64,000 bases of DNA, taken from assembly GCF_003963535.1 (NCBI RefSeq), contig NZ_CP034539.1, positions 5,084,001 through 5,148,000 of the forward strand, in the 5' to 3' direction. Source of the DNA: Streptomyces cyaneochromogenes. GTDB lineage: Bacteria; Actinomycetota; Actinomycetes; Streptomycetales; Streptomycetaceae. Under the pieces are notes generated by a model. It worked only from the letters and a program-made list of their open reading frames with translations. It was not told the origin of the DNA and searched no databases. The position numbers and the translations under genes are program-made. This document shows, in pieces, positions 24,471 through 33,074 of this stretch (positions are counted from its first letter, which is position 1; each line of letters opens with the position of its first letter).

Positions 24471-25748
24471 ATGTCCGTCGTACGCGACCTGCGGGTCCTG
24501 CTGCGCTTCCGGAACTTCCGGCGCCTGCTCTCCGTACGCCTGCTCTCGCAGGGCGCCGACGGCGTCTACCAGACCGCGCTCGCCACGTACGTCGTCTTCT
24601 CCCCGGAGAAGCAGACCTCGGCCGCCGCGATCGCCTCCGCGATGGCGGTATTGCTCCTGCCGTACTCCCTCGTGGGCCCGTTCTCCGGCGTCCTGCTGGA
24701 CCGCTGGCGCCGCCGCCAGGTTCTCCTGTGCGGCAGCCTGCTGCGCACCGTTCTGGCCTCGGCCACGGCCCTCCTGATCATCACCGAGGTCCCGGACTGG
24801 CTCTTCTACGTCTCCGCCCTGTGCGTCACCGCCGTCAACCGCTTCGTCCTGTCCGGCCTGTCCGCCGCCCTCCCGCGCGTGGTCGACGAAGAGCGCCTCG
24901 TGATCGCCAACTCCCTGTCCCCGACCGCGGGAACGCTCGCGGCGACCGTGGGCGCCGGTCTGGCCTTCGTCGTACGGCTGTTGGTCTGGGACTCCGATGC
25001 CGCCGTGGTGCTGCTGGGGGCCGCTCTGTACCTGTGCGCGGGGCTGGCGTCACTGCGTATGTCACGGGAACTGCTGGGCCCTGACCGCGTGTTGGCGCAG
25101 CCACGCCTGCGAGCGGCCCTCTCCGGCACCGCGCACGACCTCGCGGCAGGCGTGCGCCATCTCGCCACTCCGCCGCGCCGGGAGGCGGCCTGGGCGCTGC
25201 TCACCATGACCCTGATGCGCTTCTGCTACGGCGCCCTGCTGGTCATGCTGCTGATGCTCTGCCGATACGCCTTCGCCTCGAACGCCGATGACGGACTCGC
25301 GCTGCTGGGGCTGGCGTTGGCCATCTCGGGCGCGGGATTCTTCGCCGCGGCCGTGGCAACCCCTTGGTCGGCGGGACGACTTGGCCCGGGCCGCTGGATC
25401 GTGGTGTGCGCCGCGGCAGCGGCCGTCCTGGTCCCCGCGCTCGGCCTCCCGTTCGCCGCAACTCCCATGCTGGTGGCGGCATTCGTTCTGGGTCTGACGA
25501 CGCAGGGGGCGAAGATCGCGACCGACACGATCGTGCAGACGTCGGTCGAGGACGGCTTCCGTGGCCGGATCTTCTCCGTCTACGACGTGCTGTTCAACGT
25601 CGCGTTCGTCAGCGCCGCGGGTGTGGCCGCCCTGATACTGCCGCCGGACGGCCGCTCGGCACCTCTCCTGGTCACAGTCACCGTTATCTACGCGGCAGTT
25701 GCTGCGGCAATGGCCCGCTATGAACACCGCACCGTGTCACATCAATGA
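24471..25748 (+). CDS. MFS transporter
   Basis: 425 residues and about 12 membrane spans. The N-terminus 'LRVLLRFRNFRRLLSVRLLSQGADGVYQTALATYVVFSP' and the loop 'GPFSGVLLDRWRRRQVLL' (MFS loop 2-3 motif) resemble the MFS_3/enterobactin-exporter-like branch. A basic cytoplasmic loop ('MSRELLGPDRVLAQPRLRAAL') separates the halves, and a later helix reads 'TQGAKIATDTIVQTSVEDGFRGRIFSVYDVLFNVAFV'. ATG 24471 has GAGG about 9 bases upstream. It starts 23 bp after the ino1 terminator. Substrate unknown. Confidence 0.82.
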   Translation: MSVVRDLRVLLRFRNFRRLLSVRLLSQGADGVYQTALATYVVFSPEKQTSAAAIASAMAVLLLPYSLVGPFSGVLLDRWRRRQVLLCGSLLRTVLASATALLIITEVPDWLFYVSALCVTAVNRFVLSGLSAALPRVVDEERLVIANSLSPTAGTLAATVGAGLAFVVRLLVWDSDAAVVLLGAALYLCAGLASLRMSRELLGPDRVLAQPRLRAALSGTAHDLAAGVRHLATPPRREAAWALLTMTLMRFCYGALLVMLLMLCRYAFASNADDGLALLGLALAISGAGFFAAAVATPWSAGRLGPGRWIVVCAAAAAVLVPALGLPFAATPMLVAAFVLGLTTQGAKIATDTIVQTSVEDGFRGRIFSVYDVLFNVAFVSAAGVAALILPPDGRSAPLLVTVTVIYAAVAAAMARYEHRTVSHQ

Positions 25749-25857
25749 CACAGAGTCCCCCTCGGTTACAGGGCTGTCAGTGGTGGCCGGTAACTTACGT
25801 GCGTCTTATTACGCGCATTGCTCGCGTCACGCATCCATGTTCTAGGGGGACCCCCAA

Positions 25858-26412
25858 GTGACAACTCCGCCGCCCCAAGGCAACCCGTACGCCCAGGGCC
25901 AGAACCCGTACGCCCAGCAGGCCCAGCAGGCCCAGCAGCCCTACGGCCAGCCCCAGGGTCAGGCCCCGTACCCGCCCCAGGGCGGGTACCCGCAGCAGCC
26001 GGGCCAGTCGGGCTTCCCCCCGCAGGGGGCGGCGCCGTACGCACCGGTTCCGCCGCAGCAGCCGGGCCGCAGGTTCAACTTCAAGACGATCAAGAACGTC
26101 GGCGCTGCCGTGATCGTCGCCATCATGATCGTCGTCGGCTACATAATGAGCCAGGACGACGCAAAGAACGCCGAGGCGGGCGACTGCCTCAAGGCTCCGT
26201 CGTCGTCGGTCTCGGACGACAAGCTGGAGGTCGTGGACTGCACCTCCTCCGAGGCCGAGGTGAAGGTACTCAAGAAGATCAAGGGTCACTACACCGCGAT
26301 CACCGCCGACACCGAGTGCAGGAAGGTCGAAGGGGCGACGAGCGTCTACACCGAGACGATGAAGACAGGAACCAGCGACGACGAGTTCCTGCTGTGCCTC
26401 AAGGACCTCTGA
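25858..26412 (+). CDS. LppU/SCO3897-like membrane-anchored protein
   Basis: 184 residues. The N-terminal 75 residues are a Pro/Gln/Tyr-rich cytoplasmic tail (repeated NPYAQGQ, QQAQQ and PPQG units). One membrane span ('VGAAVIVAIMIVVGYIM') follows, then a small extracytoplasmic domain of about 80 residues with four cysteines ('GDCLK', 'VDCTS', 'TECRK', 'LCLKD') likely forming two disulfides. The function of the family is unknown. GTG 25858 has GGGGGA upstream. It sits between the MFS gene and a parS pair, convergent with pcnA. Confidence 0.78.
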   Translation: MTTPPPQGNPYAQGQNPYAQQAQQAQQPYGQPQGQAPYPPQGGYPQQPGQSGFPPQGAAPYAPVPPQQPGRRFNFKTIKNVGAAVIVAIMIVVGYIMSQDDAKNAEAGDCLKAPSSSVSDDKLEVVDCTSSEAEVKVLKKIKGHYTAITADTECRKVEGATSVYTETMKTGTSDDEFLLCLKDL

Positions 26413-26421
26413 TCGGTCGTT

Positions 26422-26435
26422 GTTTCACGTGAAAC
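26422..26435. other. parS centromere site
   Basis: Perfect GTTTCACGTGAAAC, 9 bp after the LppU-like stop and 32 bp from the next parS. Confidence 0.9.
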
Positions 26436-26439
26436 AACG

Positions 26440-26481
26440 AAGGGCGGCGCCATGTTTCACGTGAAACATGGCGCCGCTCTT
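26440..26481. terminator. 42-bp palindrome with a perfect parS at its centre
   Basis: The parS core at 26454-26467 is extended symmetrically by 14 bases per side (AAGGGCGGCGCCAT and partner) with one G/T mismatch that would be a G-U pair in plus-strand RNA. It ends in AA/TT. It lies between the convergent LppU-like and pcnA genes and looks like a bidirectional terminator built around a ParB site. Confidence 0.82.
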
Positions 26482-26497
26482 CGTCTGGCGGCTCGAC

Positions 26498-27970
26498 TCA
26501 GGCCTCTGGCTCCTGCGCCCACCACTCCTTGAGCGCGGCCACCGCCTCGTCGTGCTCCATCGGCCCGTTCTCCAGCCGCAGCTCCAGCATGTGCTTGTAC
26601 GCACGGCCGATGACCGGCCCGGGACCGACGCCGAGGATCTCCATGATCTGGTTGCCGTCGAGGTCGGGGCGGATGGCGTCCAGTTCCTCCCGCTCCTGGA
26701 GCTGCGTGATCCGGTCCTCCAGGCCGTCGTAGGCACGGGACAGGGCGGCCGCCTTGCGTTTGTTCCGCGTTGTGCAGTCCGAGCGGGTCAGCTTGTGGAG
26801 GCGGTCCAGGAGCGGGCCCGCGTCCCGGACGTAGCGGCGGACGGCGGAGTCGGTCCACTCGCCGGTGCCGTAACCATGGAAGCGCAGGTGGAGCTCGACC
26901 AGACGCGAGACGTCCTTCACGAGCTCGTTGGAGTACTTGAGTGCCGTCATACGCTTCTTGGTCATCTTCGCGCCGACCACCTCATGGTGGTGGAACGAGA
27001 CCCGGCCGTCCTTCTCGAACCGGCGCGTGCGCGGCTTGCCGATGTCATGCAGCAGCGCGGCCAGCCGCAGGGCCAGGTCGGGCCCGCTCTCCTCCAGCGC
27101 CATCGCCTGCTCCAGGACGATCAGCGTGTGCTCGTAGACGTCCTTGTGCCGGTGATGCTCGTCGCTCTCCAGGCGCAGGGCCGGCAGCTCCGGCAGCACA
27201 TGCGTGGCCAGCCCGGTGTCGACCAGCAGCGTCAGGCCCTTGCGCGGATGAGCGGAGAGGATCAGCTTGTTCAGCTCGTCCCGCACCCGCTCCGCCGAAA
27301 CGATCTCGATACGCCCGGCCATCTCCGTCATGGCCGTCACGACCTCGGGAGCCACCTCGAAGTCGAGCTGCGCCGCGAAGCGCGCCGCCCGCATCATGCG
27401 CAGCGGGTCGTCCGAGAAGGATTCCTCGGGGGTGCCCGGAGTGCGCAGCACACGCTCCGCGAGGTCCTCCAGCCCACCGTGCGGATCGATGAACTCCTTC
27501 TCCGGCAGCGCGACGGCCATCGCGTTCACCGTGAAGTCGCGCCGGACGAGGTCCTCCTCGATGGAGTCGCCGTACGAAACCTCGGGCTTGCGGGAGGTCC
27601 GGTCGTAGGCCTCCGACCGGTAGGTCGTCACCTCGATCTGAAAGTTCCGGTCAGCGGCTCCGTCGCGGGCACGCTTCTGCGCACCGACCGTGCCGAAGGC
27701 GATCCCGACGTCCCACACGGCGTCGGCCCACGGGCGCACGATCTTCAGTACGTCCTCGGGGCGGGCGTCGGTGGTGAAGTCCAGGTCGTTGCCGAGCCGA
27801 CCCAGCAGCGCGTCCCGTACCGATCCGCCGACCAGCGCGAGTGAGAACCCGGCGTCCTGGAAGCGGCGGGCAAGATCGTCGGCGACAGGGGCGACCCGCA
27901 GCAGTTCACTCACCGCGCGGTGCTGCACCTGACTCAGGACACTGGGCTTGTCTTCGTTGGCGTTCGGCAC
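26498..27970 (-). CDS. pcnA: tRNA nucleotidyltransferase / poly(A)-polymerase family protein (CCA-adding type)
   Basis: About 490 residues. The head domain has 'ALVGGSVRDALLG' and the catalytic 'NDLDFTTDARPEDV', then 'VRRDFTVNAMAV' and 'RMMRAARFAAQLDFEV'. A central HD domain reads 'LALRLAALLHDIGKPRTR' with 'HHHEVVGAKMTKKRM'. The C-terminus is 'AIRPDLDGNQIMEILGVGPGPVIGRAYKHMLELRLENG'. The class II fold adds CCA to tRNA 3' ends; this tRNA-Ile already encodes CCA, so repair is one role. Start is uncertain: GTG 27970 precedes 'NANEDKPSVLSQVQ' but has no ribosome binding site and may be leaderless. Mycobacteria keep the same gene next to the DUF6049-MurJ block. Confidence 0.93.
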   Translation of the reverse strand: MPNANEDKPSVLSQVQHRAVSELLRVAPVADDLARRFQDAGFSLALVGGSVRDALLGRLGNDLDFTTDARPEDVLKIVRPWADAVWDVGIAFGTVGAQKRARDGAADRNFQIEVTTYRSEAYDRTSRKPEVSYGDSIEEDLVRRDFTVNAMAVALPEKEFIDPHGGLEDLAERVLRTPGTPEESFSDDPLRMMRAARFAAQLDFEVAPEVVTAMTEMAGRIEIVSAERVRDELNKLILSAHPRKGLTLLVDTGLATHVLPELPALRLESDEHHRHKDVYEHTLIVLEQAMALEESGPDLALRLAALLHDIGKPRTRRFEKDGRVSFHHHEVVGAKMTKKRMTALKYSNELVKDVSRLVELHLRFHGYGTGEWTDSAVRRYVRDAGPLLDRLHKLTRSDCTTRNKRKAAALSRAYDGLEDRITQLQEREELDAIRPDLDGNQIMEILGVGPGPVIGRAYKHMLELRLENGPMEHDEAVAALKEWWAQEPEA

Positions 27971-28018
27971 AACAGAAGAGGGTACGTGGCCCCGGCGGCC
28001 GCGAGCTCCTCCATTAAA

Positions 28019-28060
28019 CGTGCACACTGCGTGCACGGACACGTCTGTCCATACGTGCAC
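28019..28060. promoter_or_regulatory. CGTGCAC repeat cluster in the pcnA / DUF6049 divergent gap
   Basis: Three exact CGTGCAC copies (28019-28025, 28030-28036, 28054-28060) surround the inverted repeat GGACA-CGTC-TGTCC (28037-28050). The layout looks like an operator for a dimeric regulator acting on one or both divergent genes. No regulator is identified. Confidence 0.4.
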
Positions 28061-28239
28061 AAGGACTGCTCTTGAGGCGCAGGGAAACGCTCCGCTTTAT
28101 ACCTACACATAGGGGACAGGCCGACGGCACGGCCCGATCTGGCGGAGCACTCCGCGGCACTTCCCCTCAGCGCACATCGTTACCATGCGTGGACGCACAT
28201 TCCGACGACCACTGACGACGACGAGGGACGGGCGAGCGC

Positions 28240-30648
28240 GTGGCCGAGGCGGCAGACTTCCAGGGGACGAGTCCCTCACCTGCCCGCCGGTGGCTGCGGC
28301 GGACAGGAGCACTGTTCGCCGGAGCACCTCTGCTGGCCGGCCTGCTCCAGCTGCCCGCCGCCGGGCCCACGCACGCCGCCGGGCAGAACTCCCTGAAGGC
28401 CGCTTCCGGCTCCGGAACGGTGGCCGTGGCTGTGGACTCGCTCACTCCGACCGTTCCCGGCGAGGGCGACACGCTGACCGTGTCCGGCACGGTGACCAAC
28501 AAGGGCAAGCAGGCGGTCACGGACGCGCAGGTGGACCTGCTCCTGGGCCCCGCCCTGAACACACGCTCCGAGATCGACACGGTCGCCGAGCGCACCGACT
28601 ACCAGGCGGGCCTCGACGGGTCGCCGGTGGGCGGGAAGTACGTCAAGGAGTTCTCCAAGCTCACGCCGGGCGTCGCCCAGCGCTTCAGCATCTCTGTGCC
28701 GGTCGACAAGCTGGATCTCGGCCGGGACGGGGTCTACCAGTTCTCCGTCTCGCTGTCGGGCGAGACGTCCGCGCGGCCTTGGGAGCAGGTGCTGGGCATC
28801 CAGCGGACGTTCCTGCCGTGGCAGCCCGACGGGGCCGATACGAAGACCCGGACGACCGTTCTGTGGCCGCTCGTCTCCACCTCGCACATGACGGCGCAGA
28901 CGGGCTCCAACGAGGAGCAGACTCCGGTCTTCCGTGACGACGCCCTCGCCGAGGAGATCTCCGCGGGCGGTCGGCTGCAACAGCTCGTGTCGCTGGGCAA
29001 GGAGCTCGATGTCACCTGGGTGATCGACCCCGACCTGCTGGCCTCCGTGGACGCGATGACGGAGAGCTATCGCGTCCAGGGCGAGGGCGACACGACCACG
29101 GCGGGCGCCCACCGCGAGGTCGCCAGGCAGTGGCTGGCCGAGTTGCAGGAGGCGGTGCGGGACAAGGAAGTCGTCGCCCTGCCCTTCGCCGATCCCGACG
29201 TGGCCTCCCTGGCTCACAACGGCACGAACGTCACCGGCTCGCTGAGCCACCTCAAGGAGGCCACCGACGTCGCCGCCGACACGGTCGACTCGGTCCTCCA
29301 CGTGCAGCCGACCACCGACTTCGCCTGGCCCGTCAACGGCGCCGTCGACCCGTCCATCGTCAAGGTGGCCACATCCGCCGGCGCGGACAAGGTGATCGCC
29401 CGCAGCGACAGCCTCGTGGAGACCGGCGGCCTGCCCTACACGCCCTCCGCGGCCCGCCCCATCGGCGGCGGCACGACAGCGGTGGTCGCGGACGCACGGA
29501 TGTCGACGTTGTTCCAGGGGAACCTGGCAAGGGCGTCGAGCTCGACGCTCACCGTGCAGCGGTTCCTCGCCCAGAGCCTGGCCCTCAACCTCCAGGTGGA
29601 CAAGCAGCGCAACATCGTCGTAGCCCCGCAGCGGATGCCGACGGCGAGCCAGGCCCGGGCGATGGCCGAGGCGGTGAAGGCGCTCCAGGGCGGCACATGG
29701 TCGGAGTCCCAGGAGCTCACGGCCGCCGCCGTGGCCACGCCCGACTCGGGTGCCACCACGAAGGTGCCGGCAGCATCCGCGTATCCCTCCTCCCTGCGCA
29801 AGCAGGAGCTGCCGCACGCGGCCTTCGAGCAGATCGCGACCACGCAGGACAAGCTCGACAGGTTCAAGGTGATCCTCAGCAAGGAGTCCCGCGTGGTGAC
29901 CCCCTTCGGGCGGGCCATGAACCGCGAGATGTCCACGTCGTGGCGCGGCCGCTCTGGCGAGGCAGCCGACTACCGCAACGGCATCGAGGCGTACATCGAC
30001 TCCCTGGCCGGCCAGGTCACGCTGATCGAGAAGTCCGACACCAAGCTCTCCGGACGCAGCGCCACGATCCCCGTGACCGTGCAGAACAACCTGGTCCAGG
30101 GTGTCGAGCACCTGGTGCTCCGGCTCACCTCGGAGAATCCGAGGCGCCTCGAGATCGACGGCGAGCGCTATTACGAACAGCCCGTCGAGGTCTCCGGCGG
30201 GCACAGCCAGACGGTGAAGTTCACCACGTCGGCTCAGGCCAACGGTCAGGCGGCGGTGGTCGCCCAGCTGTTCACGGAGGACGGCCAGCCGTACGGTGCA
30301 CCGGTCACCTTCGACGTGAAGGTCACCGAGTTCACGGCCACCGTGATGCTGGTCATCGGCGGCGGTTTCCTCCTGCTCGTCCTCGCCGGATTCCGTATGT
30401 ACACGCAGCGCAAGCGCGCGGCCGCCCGCGAAGCCGAGCGGGACGCCTCCCAGGAGGCGAGTGAGACCGACGGCGACCCGGAGAACCCGGAAGGCCCCGA
30501 CGGCCGTCTCACGCCCGAGGACCTCCTCGAGGAGGAGTCCGTCACCCGAACCCGGGCAGACGCCCCGGAGCAGCAGAGTGACCCGACACCGGACACCCCA
30601 GCGGAAAGCGCCGACCCGTCCGGCACGGGTGAGAGAGTGGACCGTTGA
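28240..30648 (+). CDS. DUF6049-type exported, membrane-anchored envelope protein
   Basis: 802 residues. Signal peptide 'LRRTGALFAGAPLLAGLLQLPAAGPTHA' is followed by a large extracytoplasmic part. It opens with an Ig-like beta domain ('TLTVSGTVTNKGKQAVTDAQVDLLLG'), has a middle alpha/beta region and a second beta sandwich near 570-690. One C-terminal span follows ('ATVMLVIGGGFLLLVLAGFRMYTQ') with an acidic cytoplasmic tail. Its partner downstream is MurJ, an arrangement shared with mycobacteria, suggesting a function linked to lipid II export or wall assembly. GTG 28240 lies behind a GA-rich stretch. It opens the 28.2-38.0 kb plus-strand block. Confidence 0.82.
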   Translation: MAEAADFQGTSPSPARRWLRRTGALFAGAPLLAGLLQLPAAGPTHAAGQNSLKAASGSGTVAVAVDSLTPTVPGEGDTLTVSGTVTNKGKQAVTDAQVDLLLGPALNTRSEIDTVAERTDYQAGLDGSPVGGKYVKEFSKLTPGVAQRFSISVPVDKLDLGRDGVYQFSVSLSGETSARPWEQVLGIQRTFLPWQPDGADTKTRTTVLWPLVSTSHMTAQTGSNEEQTPVFRDDALAEEISAGGRLQQLVSLGKELDVTWVIDPDLLASVDAMTESYRVQGEGDTTTAGAHREVARQWLAELQEAVRDKEVVALPFADPDVASLAHNGTNVTGSLSHLKEATDVAADTVDSVLHVQPTTDFAWPVNGAVDPSIVKVATSAGADKVIARSDSLVETGGLPYTPSAARPIGGGTTAVVADARMSTLFQGNLARASSSTLTVQRFLAQSLALNLQVDKQRNIVVAPQRMPTASQARAMAEAVKALQGGTWSESQELTAAAVATPDSGATTKVPAASAYPSSLRKQELPHAAFEQIATTQDKLDRFKVILSKESRVVTPFGRAMNREMSTSWRGRSGEAADYRNGIEAYIDSLAGQVTLIEKSDTKLSGRSATIPVTVQNNLVQGVEHLVLRLTSENPRRLEIDGERYYEQPVEVSGGHSQTVKFTTSAQANGQAAVVAQLFTEDGQPYGAPVTFDVKVTEFTATVMLVIGGGFLLLVLAGFRMYTQRKRAAAREAERDASQEASETDGDPENPEGPDGRLTPEDLLEEESVTRTRADAPEQQSDPTPDTPAESADPSGTGERVDR

Positions 30649-30693
30649 GCGATGTCGTGGCTAGTGGGCCCGGGACTATGAGGTGGGGTAACC

Positions 30694-32937
30694 ATGAACG
30701 CGCCGTACGACGGTGACCGCGGCCAGGCCGCGGGCAGCTCGGGGCACCCCGAGGGCCCGCCGCCCGAGCAGGGCCAGGTACCGCCGCAGCACCCCGCGGA
30801 CATGTACCTCCAGGACGCCTACGACCAGGACCCCTACCGGGCGCAGGACCTCTCCGCCCAGGACCCGGTCGCCGAGGCGCTCTACGACCGTGCCGCGCAC
30901 CCGCCGCCCCCGCCGGGCACCTACCAGCAGCCGCAGCAGCTGTACGCCCAGCCGCCCCAGTCGCCGTACGCCCCCGACCCGCAGGTGTGGGCCCAGACCC
31001 CGGCTCCTGAGCCGGACGGCCCGAACCAGTACATGCCCTACGGCGACGACCCCCGTACGACCCAGTACGTGGGCGTCGACGACCTCGTCACGCACTCCAC
31101 CGAGGGCCACCAGGAGCACGACGCCTTCGCTCACCTCTTCCGGGACCAGCAGCAGGGCGGTCATCCGCAGTACCAGCAGCCCCCGGCGGTTCCGGGCCCT
31201 TCGCCGGCGCCCGCCCCGGGCCCGTACCAGGCGTCCACTACGCCGCCGCCCGCCGATCCCCCCGCGCCCGCTCCGGAACCCGCTCCAGCCCCGGCCGCCA
31301 AGAAGAGCGGACGGGTCGGCGGTCTGCTGAAGTCGAGCGCGGTGATGGCCGCGGGCACGCTGGTCTCCCGGCTCACCGGCTTCGTCCGCTCCATGATGAT
31401 CGTCTCGGCACTGGGCCTCGGCCTGCTCGGCGACTCCTTCCAGGTCGCCTACACGCTGCCGACGATGATCTACATCCTGACCGTCGGCGGCGGCCTCAAC
31501 TCCGTCTTCGTGCCGCAGCTCGTACGCGCCATGAAGGACGACGAAGACGGCGGCGAGGCGTACGCGAACCGACTGCTGACCCTGGTGATGGTGGCGCTCG
31601 CCGCACTCACCGCCCTCGCGATGGTCGGCGCGCCGTATCTGGTCCGCGCACTGTCCAACCCCGTGGCCGGCGACCCCGCGGCCAACGACGTCGCCGTCAC
31701 CTTCACCCGCTACTTCCTGCCCTCGATCTTCTTCATGGGCGTCCACGTGGTGATGGGGCAGATCCTCAACGCCCGTGGCCGCTTCGGCGCGATGATGTGG
31801 ACGCCGGTCCTGAACAACATCGTCATCATCGTGACGCTCGGCGCGTTCCTGTGGGTGTACGGCACGGCCGAGCACTCCGGCATGAAGGTCACGAACATTC
31901 CGCCGGAGGGCCAGCGGCTCCTCGGCGTCGGCGTTCTCCTCGGCCTGGTCGTCCAGGCCCTGGCGATGATCCCTTACCTGCGCGAGACCGGCTTCCGGCT
32001 GCGCCTGCGCTTCGACTGGAAGGGCCACGGCCTCGGCAAGGCGGCCATGCTGGCCAAGTGGACGATCCTGTTCGTCCTGGCCAACCAGGCGGGTGCCCTC
32101 GTGGTCACCCAGCTGTCCACCTCCGCCGGAATCGACTCCGGCGTCGACGGCACCGGCTACGCCGCCTACGCCAACGCCCAGCTCATCTGGGGCCTCCCGC
32201 AGGCCATCATCACCGTCTCTCTGATGGCCGCCCTGCTGCCACGTATCTCGCGTTCGGCCGCCGAGGACGACGCGGGCGCCGTACGCGACGACATCTCCCA
32301 GGGCCTGCGCACCACAGCGGTCGCGATCGTGCCGCTCGCCTTCGGCTTCCTGTCGCTGGGCATCCCGATGTGCACGCTGATGTTCGGCTCCTCCGGCACG
32401 AGCGAGGCCACGAACATGGGCTTCATGCTGATGGCCTTCGGCCTCGGCCTGATCCCCTACTCGGTGCAGTACGTCGTGCTCCGCGCCTTCTACGCCTACG
32501 AGGACACCCGGACCCCCTTCTACAACACGGTCATCGTGGCGGCCGGCAACGCCGCCGTCTCGGCCGTCTGCTACTTCGTGCTCCCGGCCCGCTGGGCCGT
32601 GGTCGGCATGGCCGCCGCGTACGGCCTGGCCTACGCGATCGGCGTCGGCGTCGCCTGGAACCGACTGCGCAAGAAGCTCGGCGGCGACCTGGACGGCGCC
32701 CGGGTGATGCGGACGTACGCCAGACTCTGCATCGCGTCGGTGCCCGCGGCACTGCTGAGCGGTGCGGCCTGCTACGGCATCGGCCGGACCCTCGGTCAGG
32801 GCGTCCTCGGCTCCTTCGCCGCTCTGCTGGGCGGTGCGGTCGTGCTGTTCGGGGTCTTCTTCGTCGCCGCCCGCAAGATGCGCATCGAGGAACTGAACTC
32901 ACTGGTCGGCATGGTCCGCGGGCGGCTGGGTCGCTGA
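30694..32937 (+). CDS. murJ: MurJ/MviN lipid II flippase with long N-terminal extension
   Basis: 747 residues. About 205 N-terminal residues are Pro/Gln/Tyr/Asp-rich and disordered (a repeated 'QDPY'-type pattern). The MurJ core starts at 'LLKSSAVMAAGTLVSRLTGFVRSMMIVSALGLGLLGDSFQVAYTLPTMIYIL' and has about 14 spans, including 'GGGLNSVFVPQLVRAM' and 'YVVLRAFYAYEDTRTPFYNTVIVA'. MurJ flips the peptidoglycan precursor across the membrane. In mycobacteria the same protein carries a C-terminal pseudokinase; here that part is the next, separate gene. ATG 30694 follows AGGTGGGG. It is 45 bp behind the DUF6049 gene. Confidence 0.95.
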   Translation: MNAPYDGDRGQAAGSSGHPEGPPPEQGQVPPQHPADMYLQDAYDQDPYRAQDLSAQDPVAEALYDRAAHPPPPPGTYQQPQQLYAQPPQSPYAPDPQVWAQTPAPEPDGPNQYMPYGDDPRTTQYVGVDDLVTHSTEGHQEHDAFAHLFRDQQQGGHPQYQQPPAVPGPSPAPAPGPYQASTTPPPADPPAPAPEPAPAPAAKKSGRVGGLLKSSAVMAAGTLVSRLTGFVRSMMIVSALGLGLLGDSFQVAYTLPTMIYILTVGGGLNSVFVPQLVRAMKDDEDGGEAYANRLLTLVMVALAALTALAMVGAPYLVRALSNPVAGDPAANDVAVTFTRYFLPSIFFMGVHVVMGQILNARGRFGAMMWTPVLNNIVIIVTLGAFLWVYGTAEHSGMKVTNIPPEGQRLLGVGVLLGLVVQALAMIPYLRETGFRLRLRFDWKGHGLGKAAMLAKWTILFVLANQAGALVVTQLSTSAGIDSGVDGTGYAAYANAQLIWGLPQAIITVSLMAALLPRISRSAAEDDAGAVRDDISQGLRTTAVAIVPLAFGFLSLGIPMCTLMFGSSGTSEATNMGFMLMAFGLGLIPYSVQYVVLRAFYAYEDTRTPFYNTVIVAAGNAAVSAVCYFVLPARWAVVGMAAAYGLAYAIGVGVAWNRLRKKLGGDLDGARVMRTYARLCIASVPAALLSGAACYGIGRTLGQGVLGSFAALLGGAVVLFGVFFVAARKMRIEELNSLVGMVRGRLGR

Positions 32938-33074
32938 AGCTGGGGTACGCGCACAACCATCGTCCGCCACCGTGTGTCGTGCATAGCGGCGGACTGTGGG
33001 CACAATTGGTTTCGGCGTCGGACGGCGCGCACGAAGTCGTACGGCGCGCAATGGATGGGGAGGCAGGAACGACG

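Noticed and set aside
31797..33050. Upstream in-frame extension of the pseudokinase gene through murJ
   Set aside because: The frame is open only because it is an alternate frame of murJ; the kinase-like protein begins near 33075 with a ribosome binding site.
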